Shown: one piece after another, positions 51,665-60,247 of the stretch | Numbering within the stretch: position 1 is the stretch's first letter | Layout: each line of letters opens with the position of its first letter | DNA from: an uncultured Collinsella sp. | GTDB taxonomy: Bacteria > Actinomycetota > Coriobacteriia > Coriobacteriales > Coriobacteriaceae | Assembly (NCBI GenBank): GCA_900544135.1 | Contig: UQTU01000003.1 | Coordinates: 62,001 to 126,000 of the forward strand | Reading direction: 5' to 3' | DNA length: 64,000 nucleotides | Notes under the pieces: generated by a model | Told to the model about the DNA's origin: nothing | What the model saw: the letters and a program-made list of their open reading frames with translations, nothing else | Database searches by the model: none | Program-made: the position numbers and the translations under genes

Positions 51665-52765
51665 CTATTTCACGCATTGAGCGACTAGATAGTCGCGGAA
51701 GAACGGTAATTCAAAAGCGACGATTCCACGCCCGCGTTCTCCAATGATGCCGGCGTCTATCATACGGCGTCGGTAGCGGGAGACCTGTTGCGGCGAACGC
51801 TTAAGGCGCTCGACAAGGTCAGCGGTGGTGGACTCTTCCTCGTCATCGAGCATGGCGATGAGGAATCGCTTGTCCTCTGCAGTGAGTTCCCGATAGGTTG
51901 CCGCGAGGATCCGGTCGTCCATTTCATCGCGTGCGATTTTGATTCCCTGATCAAAGTCGCGAGATGATATTTCCCTCGAGTTGCTCGTGAGATCCCAGGC
52001 GCGGTAACCCACAAGCTGCAAAAGGAAGGGAAAGCCCGAAATCGAGCGAACGGCCTTATCGATTCCCTCGGCATCTGCCAAGCGGTCGTTTTCCTGGATC
52101 GTTCGGATCAAGGCCTCGCGCACATCGTAGTCGGCGATACGCCCCAGATGATATTGCTGGGCGCGGCGAAGGAACGAGACCGTCTTGTGGTTCAGCAATG
52201 TCGAGACGTTGTTGGGAAGTCCCGCCATGAGTAGGGCGACGCGTTTCCCATCGGTCACAAAGTGTTGATACGTGGCTGCGAGCTGGATCATCTCGTCGAG
52301 CGTCGGGTCGACCTCATCAACCGTGACGAGCAGACCCGTGCCCGCCTCGTTGAGCTGGTCGATGATGTCGCTCATACGATACCGCCAGGTCGAGGCATCG
52401 TGAACGCGATTGACCTCGATACTGCCGAGCGGTGCAATTCCGAGACCGGTGACTTCGAAGTTGTTAGACGGGTCGATGAGATGGCCTGCAGCTCGTTTCG
52501 CCCCGAACTCGATTTCCTCAAGCATTCCTGAGAGCGCGGTCGTCTTTACTGCTATCCAGCCGTGGGATTCCGCCCTTGTCGCGAGCGACGACATGAGAGC
52601 AGTTTTACCGGTTCCACGCGCGCCTGAGAAGATCGAGGTCAATTCCGGGCGTCTGCGCTGGCTCGAGAAGGCACGGTCCAAATCCCGAATAATCTGTTGT
52701 CGGCCGGCGAGATGGGCAGGAACCTCACCAAAACTGGGGGTAAAAGGGTTCTCGAGATATTCCAC
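51665..52765 (-). CDS. Orc1/Cdc6-like AAA ATPase with C-terminal winged helix (AAA 2)
   Basis: 366 aa. It starts with GTG, giving EYLENPFTPSFGEVPAHLAGR. Walker A is GARGTGKT near residue 50, Walker B is LLVTVDEVDP near 145, sensor 1 is ALLMAGLPN, and SFLRRAQQYHLG follows. The C-terminal winged helix is DLVERLKRSPQQVSRYRRRMIDAGI-like, with residues in the same order as AAA 1. The promoter side is AT-rich (52795–52822) with two ATTCT steps 10 bp apart. GAAAGGAGAGCC precedes the start. It is a paralogue of AAA 1 in inverted orientation around the UvrA-like gene. The function is unknown. Confidence 0.82.
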   Translation of the reverse strand: MEYLENPFTPSFGEVPAHLAGRQQIIRDLDRAFSSQRRRPELTSIFSGARGTGKTALMSSLATRAESHGWIAVKTTALSGMLEEIEFGAKRAAGHLIDPSNNFEVTGLGIAPLGSIEVNRVHDASTWRYRMSDIIDQLNEAGTGLLVTVDEVDPTLDEMIQLAATYQHFVTDGKRVALLMAGLPNNVSTLLNHKTVSFLRRAQQYHLGRIADYDVREALIRTIQENDRLADAEGIDKAVRSISGFPFLLQLVGYRAWDLTSNSREISSRDFDQGIKIARDEMDDRILAATYRELTAEDKRFLIAMLDDEEESTTADLVERLKRSPQQVSRYRRRMIDAGIIGERGRGIVAFELPFFRDYLVAQCVK

Positions 52766-52883
52766 AAGGCTCTCCTTTCATATCGCCGTTTAACTTCATT
52801 TTATTCTAGTAAATTCTGATTAAAAGCGATGGTCCGTTATTTAGAGCATCAATTAGGCGTGCGTGCCATCGGCGTGGCGCTTG

Positions 52884-52916
52884 AATGTAACAAAGGGAAA
52901 GTTCCTTTGTCACATT
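52884..52916. repeat. Palindromic repeat, family 1 (copy 6, diverged)
   Basis: AATGTAACAAAGGGA, centre AAG, then TTCCTTTGTCACATT: three changes from the consensus. On the minus strand it supplies the last Met codon and TGA stop of trmL (52910–52915). Confidence 0.85.
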
Positions 52917-53509
52917 CCCGGAAAGCCTGTTTGGCGCAGAGCCTCGTAGAGGACGATGGCGGCGCTGTTGGAGAGGTTGAGTGCGCTGATGCGGTAGTCG
53001 TTCGGATTGACGAAGTTGCCGCAGATGTCCTGTTGAAGGATGGCCTCGTGGCTGTCCTCGGTATGCCCCAGCGATTCCTCGTGGGTTTCCCAGGCCTCGG
53101 CGTTGTCAAGCGAATCGCAATCGCGCAGCATCGGGATGCGCTCGCAGCACGTGGGCGCTGCAGCGAGTAGCTCCTCGGGAATGCCCGAGCTCTCGCTGCC
53201 AAAGACCAAGTAGTCGCCATCGCGGTAGGTACTCTGCGCATAGGTGCGGCGTGCCTTTTTGGTCAGCAGATGCAGGCGTTCGTCGGCAGGGGAGAGGTCA
53301 TTGCGCGCAAGGAAGTCCTCCCAGCCGGCATAGGTCGTCACGTCCAAGTTTTGCCAGTAGCCCAGGCCGGCGCGACGTACCGTCTTGTCGTCGAGCGAAA
53401 ACCCCAGCGGCTCCACCAGATGCAGGCGGGTGCCGGTAACCACGCAGGTGCGGCCGATATTGCCCGTATTGGCCGGAATCTCGGGCGCATACAGCACAAT
53501 GTTGAACAT
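52910..53509 (-). CDS. trmL: tRNA (cytidine34-2'-O)-methyltransferase TrmL, with internal insertion
   Basis: A SPOUT methyltransferase for the wobble base of tRNA-Leu, 199 aa against ~155 typical. FNIVLYAPEIPANTGNIGRT (motif 1), VEPLGFSLDDKTVRRAGLGY and LVFGSESSGIPEELL (motif 2) are canonical. Then, between ERIPML and the motif 3 segment ALNLSNSAAIVLYEALRQ, there are about 45 residues rich in Asp, Glu and His (AEAWETHEESLGHTEDSHE) not found in the standard enzyme. It ends in GFPGM with the Met and stop drawn from a palindromic repeat. ATG at 53509 follows AAGGAGATTC. Confidence 0.9.
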   Translation of the reverse strand: MFNIVLYAPEIPANTGNIGRTCVVTGTRLHLVEPLGFSLDDKTVRRAGLGYWQNLDVTTYAGWEDFLARNDLSPADERLHLLTKKARRTYAQSTYRDGDYLVFGSESSGIPEELLAAAPTCCERIPMLRDCDSLDNAEAWETHEESLGHTEDSHEAILQQDICGNFVNPNDYRISALNLSNSAAIVLYEALRQTGFPGM

Positions 53510-53532
53510 GAATCTCCTTGGCTCAGAACGAA

Positions 53533-53565
53533 AAACCACCACGAAGGGCACCTTCGTGGTGGTTT
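53533..53565 (-). terminator. Terminator between the CobW gene and trmL
   Basis: A 15-bp perfect stem AAACCACCACGAAGG / CCTTCGTGGTGGTTT with a GCA loop. On the minus strand the right-hand T's become TTTTT after the stem, which would end the CobW transcript before trmL. Confidence 0.85.
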
Positions 53566-53604
53566 GGCAGTTACATAGGCGGAAAAATGCCCGCTTGGAT
53601 AAAC

Positions 53605-54735
53605 CTAGGCGCGGTGCCAGTCGGTCAGGCAGGCATCGAGGGAGGCGATGAGCGCGTCCTTGTCCATGTGACGGCCGATGATGCACAGGCTCGTCATGCG
53701 GTCGCCCGTCTCGTCGTCCCAAATTTGCATGATCTCGGGGTTCTCGTCGATGATCTTCTGCTTCTCGCCCTCGGGCGCGGAGTCAACGAACAGGCCGTTC
53801 TCCATCAGGCGCATCTGGTGGCCGGCCTGCTCAAACATGTAGCACATGTCCGGATCGCCGGTCTGCCACAGCGGACCCTTGACGCGGATGACCTCGTCGG
53901 GCCACTCCTGCTCAACAAAATCAGTGAACTTCTGCAGGTCAAACGGCTTGCGGCGCGAGTACACAAAGGTCTCGATGTCGTACTCGAGCACTTCGGGGTC
54001 GTCGTGCTCCTCGGGATGCTCCATGGCCTCGATCCAGGCGGCGGAGTTGTAGGCGCGCATAAAGTCGAAGCGGTCGGTATCGAGCAGCTCCTCCATGGGG
54101 ACCTCGCCGTTTTGGGCCTCGACGATCACGACGTCCTTCTGCAGGCTGCGCACGATGGCCTTGAGCTCGGCGATCTGCTCGGGCGTCACGGTATCGGTCT
54201 TGTTAAGGATCAGCGTGGAGCAGAACTCGATTTGCTGGATGAGCAGGCTTTCGATGTCGTCCTCGTCGATATCCTCAGCCAGCAGGTCGCGACCGCCGTT
54301 GAACTCGTCGTACATGCGGGCGCAGTCGACCACGGCCACGATGTTGTCGAGCGCGAGCTTGGGCTCGCCGCCCACCTTGGCCTCGTCGCAGAAGCTCGAG
54401 ATGGTGTAGGCGATGGGGATAGGCTCGCAAATACCCGATGCCTCGATGATGATGTAGTCGAACTTGCCCGAATCGGCAATGCCCTGCAGCTGGTTGGCCA
54501 GGTCGTCCGAAAGCGTGCAGCAGATGCAGCCGTTGGTGAGCGGGATGAGGTCGTCGGTCTCGGAAAGGCCGCCGTCGGCGATAAGACTGGCGTCGACATT
54601 GATCTCGCCGATATCGTTGACGATCACGGCGGCGCGGATGCCGCCGTCGTTAGCGAGGATGTGGTTGAGCAGCGTGGTCTTGCCGGCACCGAGGTATCCG
54701 GTAAGCATGATGATCTTCACGGGTTTGTTGGGCAT
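53605..54735 (-). CDS. CobW/P47K-family GTPase (putative metallochaperone)
   Basis: 376 aa. Walker A GYLGAGKTTLLNH is near residue 13, the metal-binding CxCC motif (TNGCICCT) near residue 68, EASGICEP follows, and G4 is NKTD. The C-terminal CobW_C domain holds FVYSRRKPFDLQKFTDFVEQEWPDEVIRVKG. COG0523 proteins insert metals such as Zn or Co into target enzymes, often under zinc limitation. No Zur box was recognised. The start at 54735 follows AGGAGGGCAC; the upstream ATG at 54756 lacks a site. Confidence 0.9.
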   Translation of the reverse strand: MPNKPVKIIMLTGYLGAGKTTLLNHILANDGGIRAAVIVNDIGEINVDASLIADGGLSETDDLIPLTNGCICCTLSDDLANQLQGIADSGKFDYIIIEASGICEPIPIAYTISSFCDEAKVGGEPKLALDNIVAVVDCARMYDEFNGGRDLLAEDIDEDDIESLLIQQIEFCSTLILNKTDTVTPEQIAELKAIVRSLQKDVVIVEAQNGEVPMEELLDTDRFDFMRAYNSAAWIEAMEHPEEHDDPEVLEYDIETFVYSRRKPFDLQKFTDFVEQEWPDEVIRVKGPLWQTGDPDMCYMFEQAGHQMRLMENGLFVDSAPEGEKQKIIDENPEIMQIWDDETGDRMTSLCIIGRHMDKDALIASLDACLTDWHRA

Positions 54736-54821
54736 GTGCCCTCCTTTGTTAGACATGGCTTACAGTTGAATCTTATGTCAAACGCCTGCTCTTATACCCA
54801 CGCGCCGGCAAATAACACAGG

Positions 54822-55163
54822 CTACTCCCAGGCTCCCCATACATCGGGGCAATAACCGACGGTGGCCTTTTTGCCGTTGCGCACGATGGGTTCGGCTAGA
54901 ACCTGCTGGTTTTCGAGCAGTTTGTCGAAGCGCTGGCTAGGGGTAAGGTGCTGGATGAGCGCGAGCGTCTCCTCGTCCTTGGCCTTGGGGTTGAGCAGCT
55001 TGTCGATGCCGCCGACCGCCTGCATCACGCTCGTGAGCTCGCCCTTGCTCATCTCCTTTTCCCTAAGGTCAATAAACTGCACCTTAATGCGGCGCTCCTT
55101 AAAATAGCGCTGGGCCTTCTTGGTATCGAAAGACTTTTTGGTTCCAAAAATCTGGATATTCAT
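54822..55163 (-). CDS. ArsC/Spx-family protein
   Basis: 113 aa with a thioredoxin-like fold. MNIQIFGTKKSFDTKKAQRYFKERRIKVQFID is the ArsC/Spx N-terminus, but the usual CxxC or single Cys (position ~10) is replaced by KSFDT, so no redox Cys is present there. A single Cys is near the C-terminus (VGYCPDVW). It is therefore unlikely to be an active arsenate reductase and fits the YffB/Spx-like branch. It is 12 bases downstream of the flavoprotein gene on the same strand. Confidence 0.82.
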   Translation of the reverse strand: MNIQIFGTKKSFDTKKAQRYFKERRIKVQFIDLREKEMSKGELTSVMQAVGGIDKLLNPKAKDEETLALIQHLTPSQRFDKLLENQQVLAEPIVRNGKKATVGYCPDVWGAWE

Positions 55164-55174
55164 GCTCCGCCGCT

Positions 55175-55798
55175 CTATCGAATGAAGTTGGTCGTTGCTC
55201 GATCTGCCTCGGGTGCGTTGATACCGGCGGCCTGTCCTGCCTCGATACAGCGCAGGAGCCAGGCCATGTTTTTGCCGATGTTTCGCATGGTGGCCAGGCC
55301 CTCGGCGTCCTGGGTGGCCTCGCCCGGCATGGCACCAAAGACGTTGTTCCAGTACGTGGAGGCCACCACGGGCATCTGGTTGATAGTGAAGTACTTGTTG
55401 AGTACATCGAAGGTGGTCGACGTGCCGCCACGGCGGGCGACGGCGACCGCGGCACCCGGCTTGTGCGCAAAGGCCTTGCTGCCAGCATAGAATGCGCGGT
55501 CGAGAGCCGAGAGGATGCGTCCGCTGGGATGCGCATAGTAGACGGGGGAGCCAAAGACAAAGCCATCTGCCTGCTCGGCGGCAGCGATCAGCTCGTTCAC
55601 CACGTCGTCGTCAAAGGTGCAGCGGCAATCGAGCTTGCCGCACTGGCCACAGCCAATGCAGTCGCGAATGGGCTTGGCGCCCAGCTGGAACACCTCGGTA
55701 TCGATACCCTCGGCGTTGAGTTGCTCGGCGACTTCGGCGAGTGCGCGGGCGGTGTTGCCGTTTGCCTTGGGACCGCCATTGACCAAAAGAACCTTCAT
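55175..55798 (-). CDS. Flavodoxin-fold NAD(P)H-dependent FMN reductase / iron-sulfur flavoprotein-like
   Basis: 207 aa. MKVLLVNGGPKANGNTARAL is the FMN phosphate loop. The cysteine group CIGCGQCGKLDCRC near residues 48–60 could bind an Fe-S cluster. FGSPVYYAHPSGRILSALDR and the FYAGSKAFAHKPGAAVAVARRGG loop complete the FMN_red pattern. Such proteins reduce quinones, nitro compounds or Fe-S partners in anaerobes. The ATG at 55798 follows GAGGGAG; a GTG one codon upstream is less likely. Confidence 0.87.
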   Translation of the reverse strand: MKVLLVNGGPKANGNTARALAEVAEQLNAEGIDTEVFQLGAKPIRDCIGCGQCGKLDCRCTFDDDVVNELIAAAEQADGFVFGSPVYYAHPSGRILSALDRAFYAGSKAFAHKPGAAVAVARRGGTSTTFDVLNKYFTINQMPVVASTYWNNVFGAMPGEATQDAEGLATMRNIGKNMAWLLRCIEAGQAAGINAPEADRATTNFIR

Positions 55799-55872
55799 CA
55801 CAAACTCCCTCTGCTGTTGGTGACTTCTGCAGAGGATTATCGCACGATGGGGGAGGCGGTGCGGGCGCGGTG

Positions 55873-57402
55873 CTAATCCAATTTGGTACCTGGAACCTGC
55901 ACGGCTTTACCGAGCAACGCTTTGAGCTCGTTCAAAATGGAAACGGGCTGTCGGTCAACGCTGTTCAGATGGAGCGTGGCCACGCGAATGGGCGGCTGAT
56001 ATTCAAGCGAGCCGATGAGCACGGGAGAACCCAGGAATCGTTCGATTTCGTTTGCGAGCTCGTCGATTGCCTCGGGGCCGAGCTCATCGAAAAGCGCCAC
56101 GAACATTGGTCCCGTCGAGCGGAACAGGCGACCCTTGCCGCGCGAACAATCCATGAGGCAGGCGGCACTTTCGGCGAGCACGCGGTCGCCTGCATCGAAT
56201 CCAAAGCGGGCATTGACTTCGGCGATATCGTCGACCTTAATGGCAATAAAGCCTGCCTCGCGCGCCACGCGGCGCATCTCTCCAATAGCGTTGACCAGCG
56301 CGTGGACATCGCCCAGGCCCGTTACCGAGTCGGTCGTATCTGCCAAGCTTCGGTTGATGATAGTGCCCACATACATGCTGGGCTCGGTATCGGTGCCGTC
56401 CAAGCGGTAACCTGTGCAGTCGCAAAGCACGTATTTTCCGGTGGCATCCATTACGCGATACTGCATGTAGTGGAAGTGCCACGTGCCGTTTGTCACCATG
56501 TCGAGCTCGGCGCGTACGTTGTCGCGGTCCTCGGGATGAACGCGGGCGAGCCACATGTCGAGTGAGTTAAAAGGGTGCTGGGAGGGCAGGTCAAAATCGC
56601 GCACGGCGTTAACCGACCATTGCGATTCTCCCGTATCGAGGTTAAGGATGAACGGATAGCGCGTCTCGGAGCTCATGGAGATCGCTTGGAACACCCGGTC
56701 GTTGCGGGGAAGCTGATCGACGATTGGGCGTTGTGGTGCGTCATTGTCTTTCGGTTGCTGTACACGATGCATAAGCTTATAGCGATACATCTTGCGATCG
56801 GCATCCATCGTCATCTGGCGACGCGTGTCGCCGGCAAGTGGATCGACGCGCGAGCAGCCAAAGCTAAAGCTGGCGATCATGGGCGCCTTGCCACTTGAGC
56901 TCGCCTCGATCAGCCCGGCACGTACCCGCTCCAAGCGCTGCTCGAGTTCGGTCTCGTTTGCGGAGAGCGAGATGAGCACAAACTCGTCTCCACCGATGCG
57001 GAACAGCATCTCATCGTGCTCCATGGTTTCGGAGAGCGTGCGGCAGATGCTCAGAATATAGCGATTGCCTTCGGCGTGGCCAAACCTATCATTGCAATGT
57101 TTGAGATGGTCGATGTCAATATAGGCGCAGGTGAAGGGGTCACCTTTGTGCCAGAGTTGCTCGACGTGACGGTCGAGTCCGCCGCGGTTGCCCAAGTTGG
57201 TGAGCGGGTCGATATAGGCGTTGCTCTCAAGCAGCCGGCGCTCTTGTTGCAGGATGGCATGCGTCTTTTGCAGTTGCTCGCCAACGGCGCGCAGCTCAGC
57301 AGGCAGCGCGGCAACATCGAGTTCGGCGGTCGAGATGCCATTCGCAAGTCGCTGAAGATAGGCAATAATCGATTGCTCACCCAGGCGATATGACTCGTTC
57401 AT
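55873..57402 (-). CDS. Diguanylate cyclase: GGDEF – PAS – degenerate GGDEF
   Basis: 509 aa, no membrane segment. Residues ~60–220 are a GGDEF domain with DPLTNLGNRGG, and RIGGDEFVLIS carries the full active-site signature. Residues ~235–350 are a PAS-like fold (SETRYPFILNLDTGESQWS…WLARVHPEDRDN…CTGYRLDG). Residues ~360–500 resemble a GGDEF domain (DSVTGLGDVHALVNAIGEM) but read RSTGPMFVALF where GGDEF should be, so it is non-catalytic. It makes c-di-GMP. AAGGAGG precedes the ATG at 57402. The next gene upstream (57.5–60.2 kb) has the same three-part order. Confidence 0.9.
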   Translation of the reverse strand: MNESYRLGEQSIIAYLQRLANGISTAELDVAALPAELRAVGEQLQKTHAILQQERRLLESNAYIDPLTNLGNRGGLDRHVEQLWHKGDPFTCAYIDIDHLKHCNDRFGHAEGNRYILSICRTLSETMEHDEMLFRIGGDEFVLISLSANETELEQRLERVRAGLIEASSSGKAPMIASFSFGCSRVDPLAGDTRRQMTMDADRKMYRYKLMHRVQQPKDNDAPQRPIVDQLPRNDRVFQAISMSSETRYPFILNLDTGESQWSVNAVRDFDLPSQHPFNSLDMWLARVHPEDRDNVRAELDMVTNGTWHFHYMQYRVMDATGKYVLCDCTGYRLDGTDTEPSMYVGTIINRSLADTTDSVTGLGDVHALVNAIGEMRRVAREAGFIAIKVDDIAEVNARFGFDAGDRVLAESAACLMDCSRGKGRLFRSTGPMFVALFDELGPEAIDELANEIERFLGSPVLIGSLEYQPPIRVATLHLNSVDRQPVSILNELKALLGKAVQVPGTKLD

Positions 57403-57444
57403 GATGGATAACCTCCTTGGGCGGAACAACGGTTTGTATCATAT

Positions 57445-57467
57445 CCCCAATTCGGTTTGAATTGGGG
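57445..57467. promoter_or_regulatory. Inverted repeat between the two c-di-GMP genes
   Basis: CCCCAATTC and GAATTGGGG are exact inverted copies separated by GGTTT. They are 43 bases upstream of the diguanylate cyclase start and 63 bases after the stop of the GGDEF–EAL gene. It could be an operator or part of a terminator; no T-run follows. Confidence 0.45.
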
Positions 57468-57529
57468 TAATAAGTTAGCTAATGGAGACAAATGCCCCCT
57501 TCGACGGTGGCGTTTTGCGCGCGAGCGTA

Positions 57530-60247
57530 TCAGTTGTTATTGCCACCATCGAGCAATGCCTCAAAATCCTTCGCCGGCATGGGGCGGTAGTAGAGGAAGC
57601 CCTGAGCGTAGCGGGCACCCATGTGGCGTAGCATGTTCGCCTGCTCATCTGTCTCGACGCCTTCGATTACAATGGGCAGATGGAGCGACTGCGCCATCTC
57701 GAGCATCGATGACACGATCTGCGCGCTGCGGCCTTGATCGCGGTCGGTGGGCACAAAGGTGCGGTCGAGCTTGATGACGTCGACGTTGACGTTCTTGAGC
57801 ATCGCGAGCGTGGACTGACCGGTGCCAAAATCGTCCATATAGGTCGAGAAGCCGCGGGTGTGCAAGTCGGCTGTCAGTTTGTCCACGGCTTCGGACTCTC
57901 CCGTATAAGCCGTCTCGGTGATCTCGATGCGCATGAGCTCGGGCGGCAGGTTGTATTGGGCGGCAAGCGCCCCCATATGCTCGGCAACGTCGCAGGCAAG
58001 AATGTCCACGCGAGACACATTAAGCGAGACCGGAACCACGCGAAGACCGCGATCGAGACACCCGCGAAGCCATATGGCGACACCCTGCCAAATGTACTTG
58101 TCGAGCGTCACCACAAAGCCGCTTTCCTCGAGTGCGGGAATAAACGTTGCGGGCGAAATGAGAGAGCCGTCCTTGTCAATCCAGCGCGTAAGTGCCTCGG
58201 CGCCAATGATCTCGCCGGTTTCCATATCGACCTGGGGCTGCAGGTAGTACGTGATGCGGCCATTTGAGAGCGCGTACTGGAACTCGGTCAGCGTGCGGTG
58301 GAACGCAATCTCGTGTTCATATTCTTCGGGGCGGAAAATAGCAATGCGCTCCTTGAAGTCGTTTTTGGCGCGTCGATTGGTAAACATGGCCTTTGCCTGC
58401 GCATCGATGGTGATCTCCTCATTGGAGTCGATGGGGTAAATGCCCATGGACGGCCAAAAACCTACGCCGTCATCATGCCTGGCTACTGCCTCGCGAACGC
58501 GGTTGTAGATTTGATGGACGGTGATGTGCTTAAAGGGGATGAGTACGCAAAAGTCATCTTGGCCCCAGTACCCTGCGACGCCCATATCGGCATTCTCGAT
58601 GTCCTTGAGGACCGTGCCCACATCGGCGAGTACGCGGTCGCCCTCGGCCTGGCCGTGCCATTCATTAAACAGGCGCATGTGACCCATGTCGACGGTGGCG
58701 ATGCACCAGGTGTCGTCGCGCCTTGCCTCGAGAAATGCGTTGGCGCGCCGCATAAACTCGCTGGGTCGATAGAGGCCCGTGAGCGAGTCGATACGTTCGG
58801 CGATGGCGCTTTTGCGCTCCGCCTCGGGTATGGGGAGGCTGTCGTTGGGAACAAGCCCGCCGGCCGTGCGAAGGCGACGGTCGAGTTCGCCTAAAACGGC
58901 GGTCGCTTGATGGGTTAAGTGCTCGTAAAAGGCCGGGACGACAAGGCAGACGGGAGTAATGGTGTCGCCTGCGATTTGAACAGGAGCGAAAACGGCCTCT
59001 TTAAGGTGGCGGGTCAGTTGCTCGAATGCCTCGTGGTCCAAGTCGTTGCTGAGCACGACGAACTGGACGCTTCGTGAACGGTAGACCCGGCTCCTGCCGC
59101 GGGTGATCGACAGCATGCGGCCTGCGTATTCGGCAAGCATGTTGTCGACAGCCTCGGCCCCGTAGAGCTCGTTGAGCTTTGTCGTGCCACGAACGCGCAC
59201 CGCTATAAGCCCTGTCTCGCAGCGGTCGCGACGGCAGGCATCGATAGCGTTGATCAGCATACGCTGCGTTCCGAGGCCCGTGGCGGCGTCGACGGTTTCG
59301 GCAAGTGAGTGGTTGACAAGTTCGCCGACATAGAGCGAGGGGGCATTTCCGTCGCCGTCGATGCGAAACCCGCGAGCACGGCAGAGAACGTAGTCACCCG
59401 CGGCATTGCGCATGCGGTACTGCATGACGCGGCGGTGTTTGGAGCCGTTAAAGATCTGGTTGATGTCGTTGGCGTAGGCCTCGAGGTCATCGGGATGGAC
59501 ACGCGTTTTCCAGAAATCGCGGCAGCTGTCTATGTGCTCCGAAGGAAGACCGAGATCGCGCAAGGCACCTTGCGACCAAAGGGTGCGGTCCTTGTCCAAG
59601 TTCTCGATAAAGAAATAGCGGCCTTCGTTGAGCATCGAAAAGGCGTCGAAAATACGGTCGCTTATTTCGAAGTCGTCGGTGTGGACTTGCGCGATATTAC
59701 GTCGATCAAGATGCATGGCATGACGTAGCTTGTAGTCGTACATGCGATGGTCGGCATCGAGCGTCATGCGATTGGAGGCTTCGCCCAGGGCGGGGTCGGC
59801 GTGTGCCACTCCGTAGCTAAACGAGTGGGGCATCTCGGAATCGTTGTTTTTGAGCAGGATCGTTCGGCAGTGTTCCAGACGTTCGGCGAGGTCGTCCTCG
59901 GTCGCAATCGTAGATAGGATGGCAAACTCGTCGCCTCCCAGACGAAATGCCGCCTCGTCTACCTTCATATACAGCTTGAGATAAAGGCTTACCTGCAAGA
60001 TATAGCGGTTGCCCTCGTCATGGCCAAAGACATCGTTGCAGTGCTTGAGATTGTCGATATCGATGAACGCCATGGTAACGGGAGCGTCCTGCTCCCAGAG
60101 CTCCTCGAGGGAACGGGCAAAGCCGCCGCGGTTGCCAAGTCCGGTAAACTGGTCGGTAAAGGCGGTCCTAATCAGATCATCCTGACGCTCGAGAAGGTCG
60201 CGGACGGTCTTTTCGAGCGTTTCGGTGTAATTGCTGACAGTTTCCAT
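57530..60247 (-). CDS. Bifunctional c-di-GMP enzyme: GGDEF – PAS – degenerate GGDEF ×2 – EAL
   Basis: 905 aa. GGDEF1 (~30–160) has intact RLGGDEFAILS. PAS is at ~200–310 (FWKTRVHPDDLEAY). Degenerate GGDEF2 is at ~325–440 (RSRSVQFVVLS). Degenerate GGDEF3 is at ~485–620 (DSLTGLYRPSEF, with YWGQDDFCVLI at the active site). EAL is at ~655–895 with the catalytic set EAL, SLNVS, EITET, DDFGTG, IKLDR, EGVET and QGFLY all present. It should both make and break c-di-GMP, or switch between them. Residues 1–440 parallel the neighbouring diguanylate cyclase, suggesting duplication plus gain of two domains. Confidence 0.9.
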   Translation of the reverse strand: METVSNYTETLEKTVRDLLERQDDLIRTAFTDQFTGLGNRGGFARSLEELWEQDAPVTMAFIDIDNLKHCNDVFGHDEGNRYILQVSLYLKLYMKVDEAAFRLGGDEFAILSTIATEDDLAERLEHCRTILLKNNDSEMPHSFSYGVAHADPALGEASNRMTLDADHRMYDYKLRHAMHLDRRNIAQVHTDDFEISDRIFDAFSMLNEGRYFFIENLDKDRTLWSQGALRDLGLPSEHIDSCRDFWKTRVHPDDLEAYANDINQIFNGSKHRRVMQYRMRNAAGDYVLCRARGFRIDGDGNAPSLYVGELVNHSLAETVDAATGLGTQRMLINAIDACRRDRCETGLIAVRVRGTTKLNELYGAEAVDNMLAEYAGRMLSITRGRSRVYRSRSVQFVVLSNDLDHEAFEQLTRHLKEAVFAPVQIAGDTITPVCLVVPAFYEHLTHQATAVLGELDRRLRTAGGLVPNDSLPIPEAERKSAIAERIDSLTGLYRPSEFMRRANAFLEARRDDTWCIATVDMGHMRLFNEWHGQAEGDRVLADVGTVLKDIENADMGVAGYWGQDDFCVLIPFKHITVHQIYNRVREAVARHDDGVGFWPSMGIYPIDSNEEITIDAQAKAMFTNRRAKNDFKERIAIFRPEEYEHEIAFHRTLTEFQYALSNGRITYYLQPQVDMETGEIIGAEALTRWIDKDGSLISPATFIPALEESGFVVTLDKYIWQGVAIWLRGCLDRGLRVVPVSLNVSRVDILACDVAEHMGALAAQYNLPPELMRIEITETAYTGESEAVDKLTADLHTRGFSTYMDDFGTGQSTLAMLKNVNVDVIKLDRTFVPTDRDQGRSAQIVSSMLEMAQSLHLPIVIEGVETDEQANMLRHMGARYAQGFLYYRPMPAKDFEALLDGGNNN

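Noticed and set aside
49704..51677. 657-residue open frame antisense to the UvrA-like gene
   Set aside because: Shadow of the plus-strand gene. Its start lies in the AAA 2 tail and its first residues are just the palindromic repeat translated.
54822..55163. Calling the ArsC/Spx-like protein an arsenate reductase
   Set aside because: The catalytic N-terminal cysteine is missing, and no arsenic genes are nearby.
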